Source: Streptomyces bungoensis (lineage in GTDB: Bacteria; Actinomycetota; Actinomycetes; Streptomycetales; Streptomycetaceae). From it: a DNA stretch of 64,000 nucleotides. How positions within the stretch are numbered: position 1 is the first letter of the stretch; each line of letters begins with the position of its first letter. Location of the stretch: NCBI RefSeq assembly GCF_001514215.1, contig NZ_KQ948851.1, forward strand, positions 491,434-555,433. The letters are read 5' to 3'. Positions 44,797 through 52,527 of this stretch are shown one piece after another. The notes under the pieces are model-generated. The model saw only the letters and a list, made by a program, of their open reading frames with translations, ran no database searches and was not told where the DNA came from. Position numbers and translations under genes: made by a program.

Positions 44797-45633
44797 CTAC
44801 CGGTGCCCGTCTGTGGCTTCGATTCGCATGGTCCGACCACCGTCCTCGACGAGACGGCGGGAGATCGCACGGGCCGTCGCGCGCACGGCCGGTCCGTACC
44901 CCGGGTTCGGCGAACCGGTGCCGGGCGCCACGACCGACAAGGCCGCGACCACCTCGCCGCCGTCACGTACCGGCGCGGCCACGGTGCTCACCTGCCATGG
45001 ACGGTTCTGGTGGCCGACAGCGTGATCGCCGCGTCGTACCTCCGCCAGCACGCGACGCAGGTCGGCGGGGGTGCGGATGTCGTCGTCGCCGTGCTCCGGC
45101 GCATAGGCGGCGATGGCCTGCTCCTGGACGGCCGGCGGTGCGAAGGCGAGAAGCACCAGTCCTACGCCGGTGGATGCCAGAGGAAGGCGGCCCCCCACGC
45201 GGTAGCGCACGGGGCTCGCATCACGCGCTGACAGCCGCTCGACGAGCAGCGCCTCCCCCTGGTCCCGCACGGCGAGCAGGACATGCTGACGCGTGACGTG
45301 GAAGAGATCCTCCATGAACGGCATCGCCACCGATCGCAGCCCGTGACCACGCGGGGCCAGGGAAGCGGTCTCCAGCAGCCGAAGACCCACGACGAACCGG
45401 CCGTCGCCGAGGCGTTCCAGAGCGCCCACTTTCATCAGAGACCGGGCGAGCCGGAGAGCACTGCTGCGGGGGATGCCGCTTCGCTGTGCGAGTTCGGCAA
45501 GCGTCTGCGCACGATGGTCACCGTCGAAGCTGCCGAGCAGGGCGAAAGCCCGGTCGATCACCGGTTGTCCCTCAGCCGGCCTGCCCCCGCGTCTCCTGGG
45601 GGCACCACCGTCGGCGGTCGCCGTTTCATTCAT
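44797..45633 (-). CDS. IclR-family transcriptional regulator
   Basis: 278 residues from ATG 45633; GTG 45642 is an alternative. Winged HTH: LAELAQRSGIPRSSALRLARSLMKVGALER. The ligand-binding domain contains RYRVGGRLPLASTGVGLVLLAFAP and VSTVAAPVRDGGEVVAALSVVAPG. It is divergent from the amidohydrolase gene with an 80-bp spacer, so it probably controls that gene in response to an aromatic or carboxylic effector. Confidence 0.9.
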   Translation of the reverse strand: MNETATADGGAPRRRGGRPAEGQPVIDRAFALLGSFDGDHRAQTLAELAQRSGIPRSSALRLARSLMKVGALERLGDGRFVVGLRLLETASLAPRGHGLRSVAMPFMEDLFHVTRQHVLLAVRDQGEALLVERLSARDASPVRYRVGGRLPLASTGVGLVLLAFAPPAVQEQAIAAYAPEHGDDDIRTPADLRRVLAEVRRGDHAVGHQNRPWQVSTVAAPVRDGGEVVAALSVVAPGTGSPNPGYGPAVRATARAISRRLVEDGGRTMRIEATDGHR

Positions 45634-45712
45634 CGGAATCACCGCTGCCAATGTACGGCACGCTTCCTACGGTGGCTGGCACTGACAGGGACCCCGCAAA
45701 AAGGGAGAAGGT

Positions 45713-46672
45713 ATGGCCGCGACCGGATTCATCGATGTGCACGCCCACTTCGTCACCGACAGCTATGTGGCGGCGGCTCGAGCCGCGGGTGTCGAACATC
45801 CCGACGGGATGCCCGGCTGGCCCGCGTGGAGCGTCGAAGAGCATCTCGACATGATGAAGCGCTCAGGGATCGACAAGTCCTACCTGTCGATCTCCTCGCC
45901 CGGAGTGCACTTCGGGGACGACGGCGAGGCCCGCGCTCTCGCACGTGAGGTCAATGAGTTCGGCGCCCGGGTCCGCACGGAGGACCCGCAGCGGTTCGGT
46001 CTCTTCGCCTCCCTGCCCCTGCCGGACGTCGCGGGCTCGCTCGCCGAGGCCGCCCATGCGCTCGACGTCCTCGGTGCGGACGGAGTGGTGGTGGAAACCA
46101 ACCACCATGGCCTCTACCTCGGGGACCCCCGGTTCGAGCCGCTTTGGGAGGAGCTCGACCGCCGCAGCGCCGTCGTCTTCGTTCACCCCACGTCAGCGCC
46201 CCACGCCGACGAGCTTGCCCTGGGCCGGCCACGGCCGATGCTGGAGTTCCTCTTCGACACTGCCCGCACCGCGAGCGACCTGCTCTTGCGCGGTGTCCTC
46301 GCCCGCCGTCCGCGGATCCGCTGGATCCTGACACACGGCGGAGGTGTGCTGCCGCTGCTCGCCGACCGGATGGAACTCTTCCGCACCCACGTCGGCGGCG
46401 GCGCCGTCGACACGTCGAGCGCCGTCGAGCAGCTCGGCAGACTCTGGTACGACATGGCCGGCACGCCATTCCCGCGCCAGGTCCCGGCCTTCGACGCGGC
46501 CTTCGGCACCGAGCGTCTCCTCTATGGCAGCGACTACTGCTGGACGCCCATCGACGCGGTGCTCGCTCAGGTCACCTCCATCGACTCCGCGGTGCAGCCG
46601 TCCGCCACCGTCACCTGGCGGGACCTCACCACCCGCAATGCCCGCCGCTTGTTCGACACCGACGCACGGTGA
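45713..46672 (+). CDS. Amidohydrolase family 2 protein (ACMSD-like decarboxylase/hydrolase)
   Basis: 319 residues; strong ribosome-binding site GGGAGAAGGT. TIM-barrel metal enzyme with DVHAHF near the N-terminus, VFVHPTSAP, ILTHGGGVLP and LLYGSDYCW, the metal and catalytic set of the ACMSD/resorcylate decarboxylase group. Family members decarboxylate aromatic acids or hydrolyse ring-cleavage products; the exact reaction cannot be assigned. Regulated by the divergent IclR, by position. Confidence 0.85.
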   Translation: MAATGFIDVHAHFVTDSYVAAARAAGVEHPDGMPGWPAWSVEEHLDMMKRSGIDKSYLSISSPGVHFGDDGEARALAREVNEFGARVRTEDPQRFGLFASLPLPDVAGSLAEAAHALDVLGADGVVVETNHHGLYLGDPRFEPLWEELDRRSAVVFVHPTSAPHADELALGRPRPMLEFLFDTARTASDLLLRGVLARRPRIRWILTHGGGVLPLLADRMELFRTHVGGGAVDTSSAVEQLGRLWYDMAGTPFPRQVPAFDAAFGTERLLYGSDYCWTPIDAVLAQVTSIDSAVQPSATVTWRDLTTRNARRLFDTDAR

Positions 46673-46766
46673 GCGCCCGACCTGAAGGAACGGCCGTGAG
46701 CAAGTGGGTCGGACGACCGCGATCGTCACAGCAGCAGCGCGGACCGGGTTGCCGGCGCGGCTCTGC

Positions 46767-46926
46767 CGTCAGCCGGCGGAGCTGCGGCTGATCCGCCACA
46801 GCGTTCTGGTCCGCGAGGTCACCGACTCCAGCAGCACCCAGCCTCACCACTCGCTGGGGCTGCCGCCACAGCCAGAGCCGCAAGACGATCTGGTTCGAGC
46901 AGCGCATCGAACGTCGTTCCTACTGA
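46767..46926 (+). pseudogene. C-terminal fragment of a PP2C/ATPase regulator
   Basis: Residues RQPAELRLIRHSVLVREVTDSSSTQP match the C-terminal ATPase domain of the protein at 59946 (AELRLIRHHVLVCEVTDSNT). After a frameshift and internal deletion near 46845 the match resumes as RWGCRHSQSRKTIWFEQRIE up to a stop at 46924-46926. About 23 residues in between, including the G2 box, are missing. Confidence 0.8.
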
Positions 46927-46955
46927 GCCCCCGAGCTCGTGGTCGGCGCATCCGC

Positions 46956-49133
46956 TCACTGCGGAGCTCCGTCCGTCGTCGCGCCTACAGAATCCCATGC
47001 CGGGAATCCAGCGGGCTCCTTCTCGCTCAGCTCGGCCCAGACCGTCTTGCCGTGTCGGGAGTGCCGCGTTCCCCAGTGCTCGGCGAACTGAGCGACCAGG
47101 AGCAGACCCCGTCCCCCCTCGTCGTAGGTGCGGGCCCGGCGCAGGTGAGGGGTCGTGCTACTCGTGTCGGAGACCTCGCACACGAGGGCACGGTCGTGGA
47201 TCAGGCGCAGCCGTATGGGAGGACGTCCGTAGCGGATGGCGTTGGTGACCAGTTCGCTGACGATGAGCTCGGCGGAGAACTCGACCTCCTCCAGGCCCCA
47301 ACTGCTCAGCTGTTGAGCGACGTTCGACCGGGCCTGGGACACGCAGACGGGGTCGGCGTCCAAGTCCCAGCTGGCGACGTGGCGAGCGCCCAGGGCGTGG
47401 GTGCGTGCGAGGAGCAGCGCGATGTCGTCGTGGGGTCGATCAGCCGGCAGCAGGGCTTCGAGCACGGCGTCGCAGGTTGCCTGCAGGGAGATGGCGGGCT
47501 GTGCGAGGGCTTGGCGGAGCAGGGCGATACCCGCTTCGACGTCGTGGTCGCGGCCTTCGATCAAGCCGTCGGTGTAGAGCGCAAGGACGCTGCCTTCGGG
47601 GAGGTCGAACTCCGCCGCTTCGAACGGAAGGCCCCCCAGGCCCAGCGGTGGTCCGGGTGGCAGTTCGAGGAGGTCGGCGGTTCCGTCAAGGCCCACCACG
47701 GCGGGCAGTACATGCCCGGCGCGGCCGAGGACACACTGACGGGAGACCGGGTCGTAGACGGCGTACAGGCAGGTGGCGCCGATGTCGCTGGTCACTTGGA
47801 TGGCCGGGTCTGTGGAGGATTCGGCGGACAGGCGGATGACTACGTCGTCCAGGTGGGTGAGGAGTTCGTCGGGTGGCAGGTCGATGTCCGCCAGGGTGCG
47901 GACGGCGGTCCGCAGCCGCCCCATCGTGGCGGCGGCGTGGATGCCGTGTCCGACCACGTCACCCACCACCAGGGCGACGCGGGCTCCGGACAGTGGGATG
48001 ACGTCGTACCAGTCGCCTCCGACGCCGGCCTGGGCCCCTGCGGGCAGGTAGCGGCAAGCGATCTCCACGGCCGACTGCTCCGCGGTGTGCTGCGGGAGCA
48101 GGCTGCGCTGCAGGGTGAGGGCAGTCGCACGCGCGTGTGTGTAGCGGCGGGCATTGTCGACGGCCACCGCCGCCCTGGCGGCGATCTCCTGGGCGAGGAG
48201 CAGGTCCTCGTCGTCGAAGGGGTCGGGGTTGCGGTGCCGGATGAACTGCGCGACGCCCAGGGCGGAGTCCCGGGCCCGCAGCGGCACCACCAGCGTCGAG
48301 TGGGCCCGGTGGTCGTTGGCGCCGCCGGCGTCACGGGGCGCTGGCGGGCCGGTGTGCCGGGAGGGCTGACCGGTGTCGAGGGCGCGAGCCGACGGTGAAC
48401 CGCGCGGGCTGACGTGAAGCTGCTCCGGTCGGATCGTCAATTCCGGGTCGCCCTCCACCACTGATCGTTGAGCGACCCGCCGGAGCGTCGGAGGGCCGCT
48501 CACAGGGCCGTCGTTTCCGCGCAGCACGGAGTCGAGCAGGTCGACGGTGACGAGGTCGGCGAAATTCTCGGTGGCGAGGTCCGCCAGCTCCTGGGCGGTG
48601 CAGGCGATGTCCAGCGTGGTGCCGATACGCCTGCCCGCCTCGTTCCCCATCGACAGCCGCCACTGCAGCCGGCGGTCCCGCTGGTAGACCGCCACGCCCT
48701 GCTCCGACATGCGATCGACGTACCCGGCCATCGTCGCGATCAGCTTGCGCGTCGCTGCGCTGATCAATTCGGCGTCGTCGGTCAGCCGGGGCATCTCTTC
48801 GAGTAGCCGGTCGAGCATGACACCTTGCCCCAGCCGGAAGGACCGCAGCATCACGCTGACGGGCGTCCCGTGCCGAGCAAGTCGGCGCGCGCGATCCGGG
48901 TCTGCCGCCGGCGTTTCGATCTGTTCCGGCTCGATGCCGTGCACCAGGCCGGCCAAGGCCGCGAGAACGTGTTCGGTGACGTTGTCTGCCGTCATGCGGG
49001 CTACGTCGGGCTCTTCCCAGACCTCGGGGACTCCACGCTGCAGGCACCGCTCGACGTCATGGATCAGCTGGTCCGCCCGCAGGCTGACCTCGCGCGCGGC
49101 ACGGGACACGAGACTGTCCGCAGGGAAGTCCAC
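46956..49133 (-). CDS. RsbR-like N-domain / GAF / PP2C / ATPase multidomain regulator
   Basis: 725 residues, GTG start. The N-terminal helical domain (1-170) resembles RsbR/PucR-type sensor regions. A GAF domain follows (about 175-345; STLVVPLRARDSALGVAQFIR). Then the PPM phosphatase (about 360-590: VGGDWYDVIPLSGARVALVV, GDVVGHGIHAAATMG, AGHVLPAV, YTDGLIEG, HDDIALLLA). The C-terminus is an RsbW-like HATPase (ELIVSELVTNAIRYG, DEGGRGLLLVAQ). Such proteins join phosphatase and anti-sigma kinase activity in partner-switching. Closely related in its last 470 residues to the two proteins at 57431 and 59946. Confidence 0.9.
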   Translation of the reverse strand: MDFPADSLVSRAAREVSLRADQLIHDVERCLQRGVPEVWEEPDVARMTADNVTEHVLAALAGLVHGIEPEQIETPAADPDRARRLARHGTPVSVMLRSFRLGQGVMLDRLLEEMPRLTDDAELISAATRKLIATMAGYVDRMSEQGVAVYQRDRRLQWRLSMGNEAGRRIGTTLDIACTAQELADLATENFADLVTVDLLDSVLRGNDGPVSGPPTLRRVAQRSVVEGDPELTIRPEQLHVSPRGSPSARALDTGQPSRHTGPPAPRDAGGANDHRAHSTLVVPLRARDSALGVAQFIRHRNPDPFDDEDLLLAQEIAARAAVAVDNARRYTHARATALTLQRSLLPQHTAEQSAVEIACRYLPAGAQAGVGGDWYDVIPLSGARVALVVGDVVGHGIHAAATMGRLRTAVRTLADIDLPPDELLTHLDDVVIRLSAESSTDPAIQVTSDIGATCLYAVYDPVSRQCVLGRAGHVLPAVVGLDGTADLLELPPGPPLGLGGLPFEAAEFDLPEGSVLALYTDGLIEGRDHDVEAGIALLRQALAQPAISLQATCDAVLEALLPADRPHDDIALLLARTHALGARHVASWDLDADPVCVSQARSNVAQQLSSWGLEEVEFSAELIVSELVTNAIRYGRPPIRLRLIHDRALVCEVSDTSSTTPHLRRARTYDEGGRGLLLVAQFAEHWGTRHSRHGKTVWAELSEKEPAGFPAWDSVGATTDGAPQ

Positions 49134-49387
49134 AAGACGACGTTACGCTGCACCGGCGTGGACAGCCCGTCAGGGTTCGGGGAGCGGGGCCCAGCATGCG
49201 CACGGTCGGCGTTGAAGCCGCTCACTCAAGCGAGGGGCGGCCGCGGAGTCGCGGCGAACATCCTGACCGAGGCCGGCATCGACCCGGCCGCCCTCGACGC
49301 CACGACTGCGGACATCCACTCACCATGGCGGTGAACGCCGAGGCGCAGACGTCCGTGTGCCTGCCTCGGGTCACACCCTGACGGGAC

Positions 49388-49813
49388 TCACCCTTCGGCG
49401 AGGAAGTGCGCCAGCAAGCGGTCGAAGTCGCTGTGGCCGAGCTCGGCCCCCCGGGGCACCACTGCCTCCGTTTCCTGCAGGAATGCCTTGAATTCCTGCG
49501 CTGGGGCCTTGAGTAGGGCCGTACCGGACGGCGGGTTGAGAAGGATGTACAAGTCGCGGCAGCCCTCCTCGCCGGTGGGCCATATGCGAACGTCTCCCTC
49601 GCCGGCGGGGCCCTCCAGGCCGTCGATCAGCAGATCGCGCCCGATGATCCATTCCACCGACTCGTCGCTGTCGGCATCGGTGGTGAAGGCGGCATGGACC
49701 ACATAGGGATCACTCGGCTCGTACCGCAGATTCATGATCATGGGCAGGGACGTCGCGTGCACGCCGACAAGCTTCGCAGGTAGCCCCTGGATCACAGTTC
49801 TCAATGACTTCAT
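49388..49813 (-). CDS. SsgA-like sporulation/cell-division regulator (SALP)
   Basis: 141 residues. Typical SsgA-family blocks: LRYEPSDPYVVHAAF, VEWIIGRDLLIDGL, GDVRIWP and a C-terminal helix (EFKAFLQETEAVVPRG). SALPs exist in sporulating actinomycetes and guide septum placement and peptidoglycan turnover. A second, different SALP gene lies 740 bp away. Confidence 0.92.
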   Translation of the reverse strand: MKSLRTVIQGLPAKLVGVHATSLPMIMNLRYEPSDPYVVHAAFTTDADSDESVEWIIGRDLLIDGLEGPAGEGDVRIWPTGEEGCRDLYILLNPPSGTALLKAPAQEFKAFLQETEAVVPRGAELGHSDFDRLLAHFLAEG

Positions 49814-49957
49814 CGGGTCTTACTCCTGGTGCTTCGAGTCCTGCGGGGAGGGCCGTCGGAAGGGCTGTCGTCGGATTCAAAGGGGCCTGCACAGAGACGC
49901 GATCACTGCGAGGACCGGTGGCGGTCGGCACGAGGACACCCGCAGGAGCAGACTGAA

Positions 49958-50170
49958 ATGTGCGAATCGGCCGCCGTTTACGGCGCTGACGGCGGGGTGT
50001 CCTTGGACCGGAACGGCACGTCCGAGTCCGAGGAGACGACACAGGTGCCCTGCTTATGGGTCGGTATCGATGCCGGCAAGGGCCACCACTGGTGGGTCGC
50101 CATCGAAGACACCGGAACCACCATCGCAGGGCCGCCGGATACCGGCCCTTCTGGCCGCGTCACTCGTCGC
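49958..50170 (+). pseudogene. N-terminal remnant of an IS110-family transposase
   Basis: ATG 49958 has AGGAG upstream. CLWVGIDAGKGHHWWVAIED is the start of the DEDD/RuvC-like domain of IS110-type transposases, with the first catalytic Asp in GIDAGK. Similarity ends after about residue 55; the rest of the ~400-residue enzyme is absent. Confidence 0.75.
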
Positions 50171-50180
50171 GGGCCGACCG

Positions 50181-50510
50181 TCAGCGCAAAGGTGAGTCCA
50201 CGGTGGGCGTCAGCAGGGTCTCGTCGAGGCCGACGATCTGGCTGATGTCGAAGCCCTCCATGTCCGCGCGGAATTCAGCACTCGACAGGTATGCCTCCAG
50301 CCGCTCCCGCACGTCGTCGGCGTCCTTGTAGGAAACGAGGGCGTACAGCCGAGGGGTCTCGTTCCCGGGCGCCTCGGGCACCGTCCAGACGCCGTGGGTG
50401 GTGATCCGGTGCTTGGCCATACCGGGAATGTGCTGGGCCCAGATCTTCTCGTAGGCGGAGAGCGCGTCGGAGCTGCGCAGGGTGTAGACGCGAAGCTGGT
50501 ACTGGGACAT
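50181..50510 (-). CDS. NIPSNAP-family protein
   Basis: 109 residues from ATG 50510 (AAAGGAA upstream). A ferredoxin-like alpha/beta barrel of the NIPSNAP family is indicated by YQLRVYTLRSSDALSAYEKI, HGVWTVPEAP and YALVSYKDADDVRERLEAYL. Bacterial members are small dimeric proteins of unclear role, often beside catabolic enzymes. It sits 40 bp downstream of an SsgA-like gene on the same strand, an unusual pairing. Confidence 0.85.
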   Translation of the reverse strand: MSQYQLRVYTLRSSDALSAYEKIWAQHIPGMAKHRITTHGVWTVPEAPGNETPRLYALVSYKDADDVRERLEAYLSSAEFRADMEGFDISQIVGLDETLLTPTVDSPLR

Positions 50511-50550
50511 GACACTGGTTCCTTTACTTCTGAGCATGGATGGTCGGCGG

Positions 50551-50973
50551 TCAGCCTTGGGGGAGGAGGTGTGCCAGTTCGGCATCCCAGTCGATGAGTC
50601 CGGACTCGGTACCCCGTGGCACCAGAGCCTCCGTGTCCTCGAGGAAGGACGAGACGTCCTGCACGGGCACCTCGAGCAGGGCGGTGCCCGCGGAAGACCC
50701 GAGGGCGATGTAGATCGACTCGTCACCCCGCCCTGCGGCCGACCAGATCCGGACGTCCGCGTGGCCTGCGGAACCCTCCAGACCGCCAGCCAGAAGATCC
50801 CGCCCCAGGACCCATTCGACCGGCTCGTCACAGTCGACGAAGAAGGCGGCACGGACGACATAGGGATCAGCGGGCTTGTAGCGCAGACGTACGCAGAGGG
50901 GCAATGAGTAGGCGTGCGAGACGACCAGTTGCACGGCCACCCGCCGTTCTACGGCTTTCAAGGACTTCTTCAT
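50551..50973 (-). CDS. SsgA-like protein, second copy
   Basis: 140 residues from ATG 50973 (AGGAG upstream). LRYKPADPYVVRAAFFVDCD, VEWVLGRDLLAGGLEG, ADVRIWSA and PVQDVSSFLEDTEALVPRG match the SALP family and the copy at 49388, but divergence is large enough to rule out a very recent duplication. It probably heads a short operon with the NIPSNAP gene. Confidence 0.92.
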   Translation of the reverse strand: MKKSLKAVERRVAVQLVVSHAYSLPLCVRLRYKPADPYVVRAAFFVDCDEPVEWVLGRDLLAGGLEGSAGHADVRIWSAAGRGDESIYIALGSSAGTALLEVPVQDVSSFLEDTEALVPRGTESGLIDWDAELAHLLPQG

Positions 50974-51216
50974 CGGCTTCGGCTCCTGTGTATGGCCTGG
51001 CGGTGCCTCACACCGGCCTGTGGCGAAAAGGCGGCGCGGGCGGAGGCGGTGCAGCAGGGCGCGGGCACCGGACGGCGCCGGCGCACCGCATGATGAGTGG
51101 CGCTGCACTCACTCGGCCGGCGGTCGGGGACGCCGCCCCCGACCGCCAGAGGGGTCCCCGCCGCCGGCAGGGACGGGGCCGAGGGGAACTGCTTGCGCTC
51201 ATGGCCGAGATCCGTC

Positions 51217-51630
51217 TCACCGGTCGTCGCGGCTCAGGTCATGGTGGTGCCTGCCCCCGCCGTCGTGCTCGCAGCGGTTGCTGTCGTGGCGGTGGGAGCT
51301 GGCGGACGTCCAGCCGTGTCCCTCGCCCTCCCAGCGGTAGAAGTGACCATCGCGGTAGTAGAGACCGTCGCAGTCGTGCCGGGTCGCATCGATGCCGTGG
51401 TGGTCCTGGTGCCAGCCGCGGGTCTCGTCGCAGGAGTAGCCCCGCTCGAGCAGGTAGCCGACACCGTGGTCCCAGCTGTAGTCAGCGGTCACGGCCCCGT
51501 CGGTCGGGTGCTGGGCGTGCGCGGACGCAAGGGACGCGGCCGAAGCAGCGCCACCCGCACCGAGGACGGCGGCACCGGCGACCGCGACGGAGGAGGCAGT
51601 GAGGGCGATGCGCTTCGCGAGCTTGTTCAT
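51217..51630 (-). CDS. Small secreted His-rich protein
   Basis: 137 residues, strong ribosome-binding site AAGGAAAG. Signal peptide: MNKLAKRIALTASSVAVAG then AAVLGAGGAASA, cleavage near ASA|AS. The mature part contains YSWDHGVGYLLERGYSCDET, DATRHDCDGLYYRDGHFYRW and a tail with GGGRHHHDL. It has three Cys and many His and Asp, suggesting metal binding. I recognise no family. Two perfect CCATACGTCGTATGG palindromes lie 86-136 bp upstream, the same operator type as at the CYP102/TetR promoter. Confidence 0.8.
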   Translation of the reverse strand: MNKLAKRIALTASSVAVAGAAVLGAGGAASAASLASAHAQHPTDGAVTADYSWDHGVGYLLERGYSCDETRGWHQDHHGIDATRHDCDGLYYRDGHFYRWEGEGHGWTSASSHRHDSNRCEHDGGGRHHHDLSRDDR

Positions 51631-51715
51631 GATCTTTCCTTCCCGAGGGGGTGATCTGCGCCAACGGCGGTTCTGCCAGGCGATGTTCTACGCGCGGTGT
51701 GGTCCGAGCGAGCAG

Positions 51716-51766
51716 TTCCATACGTCGTATGGAAGCGCGCTTTCATTGTTACCATACGTCGTATGG
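51716..51766. promoter_or_regulatory. Two perfect CCATACG-T-CGTATGG palindromes
   Basis: TTCCATACGTCGTATGGAA at 51716-51734 (19-bp palindrome about a central T) and CCATACGTCGTATGG at 51752-51766, centres 34 bp apart. They are better palindromes than those at 40011-40137 and lie upstream of the secreted protein gene. Confidence 0.8.
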
Positions 51767-52308
51767 AAATGTCGAAGTGACGAAGGTAACCGTTGACCGG
51801 CTGGTACAAGCGCCAAAGATGTCGCTCTTCAGCGCGAGCCGCTTGTCGCCGGCCCACTCCGCACGCCGGCCTTCCTTGCCTTGGCCGCGGCAGTGGTGAT
51901 CGGTGGCTTCACCGGCCCGGAGATCGCCGTAGCCCGCGGAGTGAGGGCTCGAAGTCACGGATGCATCCAGTACGCCGCAGCGGCGGGTTTGCGATCGTCA
52001 GAAGGCGGGACGAGTATTTTTTTAGGGCGTGATGACCGGGGCACCCCCTGATGCCGACACCGTCGATGCAGCGCCCCCGTCTGGTTACACCCACGCTCAC
52101 AGCCGACAAGCGTCACCGTGAAGGAAGCGGCGCAGCGAACAGGACCGAACCTGCTCATTCGGTGGCCCGGCCGGGGCGACGGATGGGGCTTCCGGCCCCG
52201 TCGCCCTGACGGGAGGGTTGAGAAACCGGCCCGTTGCTTCACGACCGAGGCTGCATGACCGGGTCGATGGTCGCCGTGGGGCGGAGTCGGAGCGGAAGGA
52301 GTCTGCCC
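51767..52308. other. Intergenic region before the P450 operon
   Basis: No supported gene. A short hairpin (TCGTC 51995-51999 / GACGA 52009-52013) followed by a run of seven Ts at 52017-52023 could be a classical terminator, rare in this base composition. AAGGAG before the ferredoxin start lies at about 52297-52302. Confidence 0.4.
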
Positions 52309-52527
52309 ATGCGGATCGTCGTGGACCTGAATCGGTGCCAGGGATACGCGCAATGCGTGTACCTGGCGCACGAGGTCTTCAGGTTGAGCGGCCAGGAGGC
52401 GCTCACCTACGAGCCGAACCCCGACGACGAGCGGCTCCTGCAGGTCGAGCGAGCGGCTGCGGCATGCCCGGTGCAGGCGATCGTGATCGACCGCTTGGAC
52501 GGCGCGAAGCGGGGCGAGGCGTCATGA
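52309..52527 (+). CDS. [3Fe-4S] ferredoxin
   Basis: 72 residues; AAGGAG 7 nt before ATG. Cys ligands C10, C16 and C53 (CxxxxxC ... CP) with a non-Cys at the usual fourth position point to a 3Fe-4S cluster, the type that feeds actinomycete P450s. It overlaps the reductase gene by ATGA. Confidence 0.92.
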   Translation: MRIVVDLNRCQGYAQCVYLAHEVFRLSGQEALTYEPNPDDERLLQVERAAAACPVQAIVIDRLDGAKRGEAS

